Below are positions 58,798 through 64,000 of a stretch of DNA of 64,000 bases, one piece after another. Made by a program: the position numbers and the translations under genes. Location: the NCBI GenBank assembly GCA_013115135.1, contig JABANP010000008.1:186001-250000 (forward strand). The letters run 5' to 3'. This stretch comes from Perkinsus olseni. Taxonomy: Eukaryota > Perkinsozoa > Perkinsida > Perkinsidae. Every line of letters begins with the position of its first letter. The first letter of the stretch is position 1. The notes under the pieces are model-generated. The model had not been told where the DNA came from. It saw only the letters and a program-made list of their open reading frames with translations, and did not search any database.

Positions 58798-59395
58798 CTA
58801 GTGCCCGATGATAGTCCCTTCGGTGCCTTGTGATGGTGCCTCTGGTGACTGGTGATAGTGCATTTGGTGACTGGTGACAGGGCCTCTGGTGACTGGTGAT
58901 GGTACCTTTGGTGACTGGTGATGGTACTTTTGGTGACTGGTAATAGTGCCTTTAGTGACTGGTGACAGTGCCTTTGGTGACTGGTGGTAGTGTCTTCGGT
59001 GACTGGTGATAGTGCTCCTGGTGACTGGTGACAGGGTCTTTGATAGGTGGCAATGATCTTAGGGCCCGATGATAGTGCCTTTGGTGACTGGTGACTGTGC
59101 CTCTGGTTACTGGTAATGGTGCCTTTGGTGACTGGTGATAGTGCCTCAGGTGACTGGTGATAGCTTCTTTGGCGACTAATGATAGTGCCTTTGTTGACTG
59201 GTGACGGTGCCTCTCATGGCTGGTGATGGTACCTTTGGTGACTGTTGATGGCGCTTTTGGTGACTGGCGAGAGTACCTTTGATGACTGGTGATAGTGCCT
59301 TTGGTGACTGGTGTTAGTGCCTCTGATAGCTGGTGACAGTGCCTCTGGTGCCAGGTGATAGCGCCTTTGGTGATTCGATCACCAGGTGCCAATGG
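58798..59395 (-). repeat. Same 22-bp minisatellite in inverted orientation
   Basis: About 0.6 kb reads as the reverse complement of the upstream array (GGTGACTGGTGATAGTGCCT units), switching orientation at about 58,790-58,800. Together the arrays form a long imperfect inverted repeat. Confidence 0.93.
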
Positions 59396-59400
59396 CAGAG

Positions 59401-59490
59401 CTCAACCCGCATAGAGGGTTGAGTCAGAGGGAAGCAGCCATGACTCATGGCTGCTTCCCTCTATGATTCCTCATGGCCCATGAGGAATCA
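59401..59490. repeat. Cluster of three consecutive palindromes flanking the minisatellite
   Basis: Stem 1: CTCAACCC...GGGTTGAG (59401-59423, 7-nt loop). Stem 2: AGAGGGAAGCAGCCATGA, C, TCATGGCTGCTTCCCTCT (59426-59462), perfect 18+1+18. Stem 3: TGATTCCTCATGG, C, CCATGAGGAATCA (59464-59490), perfect 13+1+13. It could extrude as cruciforms or form strong RNA hairpins. Confidence 0.95.
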
Positions 59491-59875
59491 CGTTGTCGCC
59501 ACCAGTGGGTCACCCCGTTAGGGGCGGTGATGTAGCTTACCCTTGGAAGAGAGTAGGAGCCCCCATAATGAGAGCAACCCAGAGGCCGCGGTACTATCAT
59601 CGTGTTGTCAGTCATGTGTCATTGGCTTACGATGACACATTGGGTGACGATTACTCTCAACGCAACCAACTTGATGAACCATACGAAATGACGATGGTCT
59701 GAATCGGAAAAACACTTATCTTCTTTTTAAACCCTTGGATGTATGAAAATGAATGATTTCTGAAAATACGAACCTTTATCATCATGAAGCTAAGACTCGC
59801 TTCATCATGACGAAACAAAAGACTTATGGTGGTTATGGTAATAACTTTAATCTAGTTGCCATTAGAGGACCATCA

Positions 59876-61259
59876 TCATTTACTCGGCCTTAAATTTTGG
59901 ATCTTATCAGCAGAAGCAGATTGTGCGATCGCGGTACCCTCGCTCAGTGTCATGTTATATCTCACGAATGTAGTGAACTGAGAATCGGCGGGGTTCATGA
60001 TCGTAGTGTAAACGGTCTCGGTAGTAGTGACATTATCCTTGAAGATGCATCTCAAGACAACGTCGGTGGTGGAAGTGACGTCGTAGGTCCTCCCGTTGTC
60101 CTTGATGCAGTTCTCGGCTATGGTCCTCCTCGGATCGTCAGGTGGGTCCTCCTCCCAATGATCGTAGTTGGTTTGCACCAAATACCACTTGTTAGCGCCG
60201 GCTTCGTCACCCTGGCTGTCCAAAAACAAAGGCTCAGTCTTAGTGCCATTCGCATAAACGGCGAGTCCATCTTCGTCTCTGGCCATGACGGCTGCCTTGA
60301 AGTGGCCTGCACCAACCACTGCGAAATAGATCGGGCACGACAGAGGCAGGTTGTTGCTAGTAAACTCGACAGCCCTGTCGAAGTCGAATACTCCATTACG
60401 CTCGATCATCTGTCTATAGGACAGCAACACAGGCACCCTTCCGCTCTGAATGTAATCAAACATCGCCTGCTTGCTCGGAGGCTTTCTATAAGTTGGATAG
60501 TATCGAGCATTGAGCTCCATGGACAACCTACCGGGAACTTCGGCAGTGATTAGAGATGCAGCCAGCCAGGTGACTCCAGCGGCCTTGTAATCTGGAACAC
60601 CCGGGTGAGGAACGTTGATAACGTTTGAAGTTGAGAGTCACCAATCCCGCATCTGGCCCGTATGCTTCAGGCAAATCCATGTTGCGTCCGTGTATAACAG
60701 TACCACAAGTATCCGCAATCATTACAGCTGTGCACCAGGCACCATTACGAGTAGACGAGGCTTGAGGGTACAGGAGAGCCTCTAATTCAGCGGCGTACAT
60801 CAAAGCCAGGAGATATCGTATGCTTACATCATGACCGTTCGCAGCCAGCTCGTCGGAGATGCCCTGCAACTCCCTTAACTGCTCAGGATAATATCTGCGA
60901 GCAGCTTCACGCAACTTTTCATAATCACAGTCATCCAACTTAAGCGCATCGAATAGGGTGGCATTCATCTGGTTAATGAATGGTTCAAAAGATTCATTGT
61001 AAGAGTGTCTGCTCAGAACGGCCTTGACAGCAGGCTTGAAGCGCTCCTCGGGAACTTTTGACAGGTCGATAGTGACAGTTGGTGCTTCCGGCGGCACAGC
61101 CACTAAAGTATCCACGGGGGTAGAGAGGACAGCTCTTCCCGCACCAGCACTCACTAGCACCAACAACACGACAACGCAGATAGTCTTGATCGTTTTCACC
61201 GGAGAGCGGCTGTTAGACATGTTGCGACCAACACTACGGAGACGAGCGAATAAACTCAC
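59876..61259 (-). CDS. Acid ceramidase/NAAA-like N-terminal-nucleophile amidase (one frame break)
   Basis: Lipid amidase of the acid ceramidase/N-acylethanolamine acid amidase family. The N-terminus has a hydrophobic signal/anchor (ICVVVLLVLVSAGAGRAVL); start at 61259 or the ATG at about 61220. Then the prodomain VPEERFKPAVKAVLSRHSYN and the autocleavage/nucleophile site NGAWCTAVMIADTCGTVIHG followed by RNMDLPEAYGPDAG; the Cys of AWCTA is the expected nucleophile. After LVTLNFKRYQR the frame moves by one base at 60603-60605 (CCC GGG T). It continues as GVTWLAASLITAEVPGRLSM and ELNARYY, YFAVVGAGHFKAAV, WYLVQTNYDHWEEDPPDDPR (family hallmark) and TVYTTIMNPADSQFTTF. No intron is needed. Expected in an acidic or secretory compartment. 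Confidence 0.82.
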
Positions 61260-62319
61260 ACATGCTTATGCCCAAGAAAGAACCCCGAGCCATCGAAGAC
61301 CGCTCCGTAAATGCCACAATTGGTGCTAACCAGGCGAGACGCAGAAGTCCTTCAGTGGTATCGTTAGCACGATGATGATGGGAGCCTCCCAATGGGAGGT
61401 GACCTCCCGGAGGTCACTCCACTGCTCTTGCCTCGGATAATGTCCATCATATGAGATTCTTGCCCAGATTCGGACTGGCTCCAGCGCATCCCCCGACGCA
61501 TTCGCGGGGAGTTTGCACGGTCAATCAAGCATGTGTGGCAACTCCACAGTAGACTAGTAACGCTCAACACAATATGGGCTGGGCTCAGTAAGATCCTACG
61601 GCCCCTACTTGTGTATGCGTGCAGTGCGGGCCGCACGCGATTGCACGCAAGCTCAAAAGTAGACCGCAGACCTTACTTTCTAGGCCGAATCATCCGAAGT
61701 TATTTCCGTTTCGAAGCCCCCACGGAATGTTATCGCGCCAATTCACAGCTGGTAGTAATCGGTGGTTCAAATTGTTCGGCTAATTGTTTACTATACCAAC
61801 GCCGGCATTAACAACATTCAATCGAAGGCCACCACTTGTTGCCAGTTATGATTCAGAACATTCGAAAACTTAGTACGGTTACGTGGTCTGTGTCAAGAAA
61901 CCCATTCTGACGACGATCTCGGATATGATGCTTTGACGCTGACTCTGACAAACACCGTAGAGCTTTCACCGACGACGTCTGCCCCCGTTCCCCTCACCGC
62001 AGTGGTTCAGATGCCAGCTCCTGTTCCTGGTCGAATAGTTCAGTTTGTGTACTATCGGAGACGTCCATGCGTCTCAGAGTAAAACTCTTGGCATGGCACA
62101 CACGTTTCCGAGGCAAGCGAGGATGAAGGAATGGAGTATCTCAGTTATTACGGATGCTACTCGTTGTGAGTGGCGGAAGCTATTCAGGGTTGATAATTGC
62201 CTCGGAAGACAAATCACGTTTCTGCTCAGAAGTTGTGCTCGAGTTGAGAGTTTGATGCTGTTACTCGTCCAGGGGCGAGTTTCATCTGCTAGAGAATGGT
62301 GATTGGTCACTTGTTGACC
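61260..62319. other. Intergenic stretch with overlapping palindromes
   Basis: About 1.06 kb between the divergently placed amidase (minus) and OSCP1 (plus), so it should hold both promoters. It contains overlapping 1-nt-centre palindromes: GGGAGGT-G-ACCTCCC (61394-61408) and GTGACCTCC-C-GGAGGTCAC (61399-61417). A plus-strand frame at 61533-61811 has no family resemblance. Confidence 0.5.
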
Positions 62320-64000
62320 ATGCCGATGGTTGTCATCAATATGGGAGGTGAAATGATGTACTATGGGCTCTCGGGGGCACTCTATGGGTTTGCTGCTAAT
62401 CGTTAGCGCATATACTATCGTTATCAGCCTTCGAAATTTTATAATTCCGCGATCTCAGCGTATATTAGTCACATCCGAAAGAGCAAATCCGTGTTTTGGA
62501 TGTATGTGTACATCTCTGGGCGAACACTCGAAAACACACAGAAGATGTTGGAGCCGAATTTTGGCCACAGACTCGGGTTCAGATTTGAATTGCGAAATTC
62601 GCGACATTTTGAACGCTCTGAGGTATCGACAAGCCGATGGGCGCCAAGTTCGTCAGCTGTTGTACTCGAATATGAAGGCGATCTCTCAAGTGGAGCTCGA
62701 AGTCACATCAAGGAGTTCAGTGTTTGAGTCGTCTAGGTACATACTAAACCAGCGGCTGGTGGCCCAGAGTATCCCCTCTGCAAAGAAGCGGAAAGTCCTG
62801 AGTGATGTTATACGTGCTATGTTTGAAAAGTAGTTGAACGTGAGGCGTGAGTTTGAGCGGGAGGGTCCTCGTTCAGATCTTTTATGAAGGAGATGTTGGT
62901 CCCCCAGGAAATGTGAGCTTGGGTAGTCCTCCTGTCTCAGACATCCTCAGGTACTCCATGCGGTCACTGCGTCAACTGTTTGAGCGGCTAGTGCATAGCT
63001 CTATAATGAGGCTCAACGCACTGAGCATGGATAAACTCTTCGACCTAGTGTCTATGGGACTGAAACTACAGGTTATAACGGGGGGTTCAGTAGTAGCCAG
63101 GGCGTCTGTTATGCGTAAAATATACTACTTAGACAGTGCGCTGTGGACGGTCCGAGGAGATGGTGATGGTGACGATGAATCACATTGATGGCATGATACA
63201 GCTCGTGAAGGATGATGAAGAAGTGGGAGAGGCTCCTGAGCGAGGTTGAGCTACAATCTCAGGCCCTGCAACGAATAGACCAGACTGTTTTCTGTCTAAA
63301 AAGTAGGTAGTAATGTGTACGCCTCCAGACTTGCTCGTTTATGTACTTACAACAAGCTGTCCACCAGTGACTTCAATACCCTGCGCCAAACGGTTCTGCA
63401 AAACTTAAATCACCGGAGGGTACAGCAATGGGAAAGCACATGGTTTCGGTCGTAACTCGTCTCAGGCGAAGATATCCACTTTCCTGCAAGAAGGCCTGCA
63501 AGGGTCTGATGCGTCATTACGGGTCGACAGTACCGGAGTGCTGCCTTTTGGATACGCTAGACCAGGTCAGTGTGGGTATCCAATCTGGAAGGCCGCGGGG
63601 AGAATTATTGGAGTAGGGAAGCTGAAGGAGTATCGCGGGAATAATGTTGTGCGTGAGGAGGTGCTGGACATTACCGGAAGATCCGACTGGAGGTATTAAC
63701 TCGCGGATGGCGACAGTGATTCATTGGACAGCGACTTGGGCTCTAGTTGATGTTGGTTGGCTGTATTGCTCGACATCAGGGGTCCACAAGGTGTAGAACG
63801 AGTTCAGTGGGGTGTTGATAGAGAATGGTTTCAACTGGGCACCGACATGTACTCCACTGCCAAAGATGACAGTGCATCGGAGATGGAAAGACAGTAGTCA
63901 ATCCCGACTTCATGAGCGCATCGATTCTCCGGTATAGGGAGAAAGAGGGTGCTGTCCAGGAGCCAGCTCGGACGCTTGCACCTGAGGTACTTCGCAGGTA
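62320..64000 (+). CDS. OSCP1: OSCP1 (organic solute carrier partner 1 / NOR1) homologue, 3' end outside window
   Basis: Exon 1 (62320-62357) reads MPMVVINMGGEMM. A 379-nt intron (62358-62736) leads to YILNQRLVAQSIPSAKKRKV and LSDVIRAMFE. A short intron gives KSFMKEMLVPQEM. A 38-nt intron gives YSMRSLRQLFERLVHSSIMR and LNALSMDKLFDLVSMGLKLQ. Another gives TVRCGRSEEMVMVTMNHIDG then MIQLVKD. Further exons near 63340-63420 read LSTSDFNTLRQTVLQNLNHR, matching the sensor of the human protein (LSAGEFQLIRQTLL). Each join keeps the frame and aligns with OSCP1 order. OSCP1 proteins are associated with cilia/flagella and membrane trafficking, fitting a flagellated zoospore stage. The gene runs off the window, and exons after 63.4 kb are only partly resolved. 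Confidence 0.82.

Noticed and set aside
56970..59395. CRISPR-like look and long His/Gln/Ser-rich open frames in the repeats
   Set aside because: Units are contiguous 22-mers with no unique spacers and no cas genes. The open frames exist on both strands because the 22-nt period cycles frames; they have no start context, domain or splice signals.

Overview
This is a gene-dense stretch of a eukaryotic nuclear genome. Most genes are broken by very short GT-AG introns (about 38-80 nt, occasionally 175-380 nt), the eukaryotic tRNAs carry internal A/B boxes, and there is a selenoprotein with a eukaryotic SECIS element. The gene mix (secreted GDA1/CD39 NTPDase, cathepsin C-like proteases, an intracellular-type serpin, a plastid-type stromal processing peptidase with a dinoflagellate-style leader, and the ciliary protein OSCP1) suggests a myzozoan alveolate, most likely a Perkinsus-like protist. 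That assignment is inference; no single marker proves it.

Layout. 1-9.5 kb, minus strand: two family-2 glycosyltransferase (chitin-synthase-like) paralogues, B at 5.4-9.5 kb and A at 0-3.5 kb (cut by the window edge), enclosing two DUF423 membrane-protein paralogues. 9.9-16.9 kb, plus strand: two tandem cathepsin C-like papain proteases. 18.1-19.1 kb: an ankyrin-repeat protein. 19.3-22.4 kb: an M16 peptidase resembling the plastid stromal processing peptidase. 22.5-23.1 kb: a selenoprotein H gene with in-frame UGA and a 3' SECIS. 23.3-24.4 kb: a serpin. 24.5-25.3 kb: a CstF-64 hinge/C-terminal-domain protein with no visible RRM. 25.45-32.06 kb: two tandem FUSC/aromatic-acid-exporter-like genes. 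32.7-42.9 kb: a run of glycan-related genes (FkbM methyltransferase, a degenerate glycosyltransferase-like reading frame, a GalNAc-transferase/galactosyltransferase fusion, a DUF6259 glycoside-hydrolase-like gene). 42.9-49.7 kb: many short helical, TPR-like exons that I could not identify, with tRNA-Gly(TCC) and tRNA-His(GTG) inside. 49.7-53.3 kb: acetoacetyl-CoA synthetase. 53.7-55.9 kb: secreted NTPDase. 57.0-59.4 kb: a 22-bp minisatellite in two opposite orientations, ended by a cluster of almost perfect palindromes. 59.9-61.3 kb, minus: an acid ceramidase/NAAA-like amidase. 62.3 kb to the end: OSCP1 (partial).

The most distinctive items are the selenoprotein H/SECIS pair (a conventional annotation would truncate it), the tripartite-looking plastid leader on the M16 peptidase, the two-domain glycosyltransferase fusion within a glycan neighbourhood, and the inverted minisatellite with long palindromes having 1-nt centres. 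Several otherwise well-conserved genes contain single-base frame breaks. Sequencing or assembly insertions are the simplest explanation, but the breaks are listed so that they can be checked.
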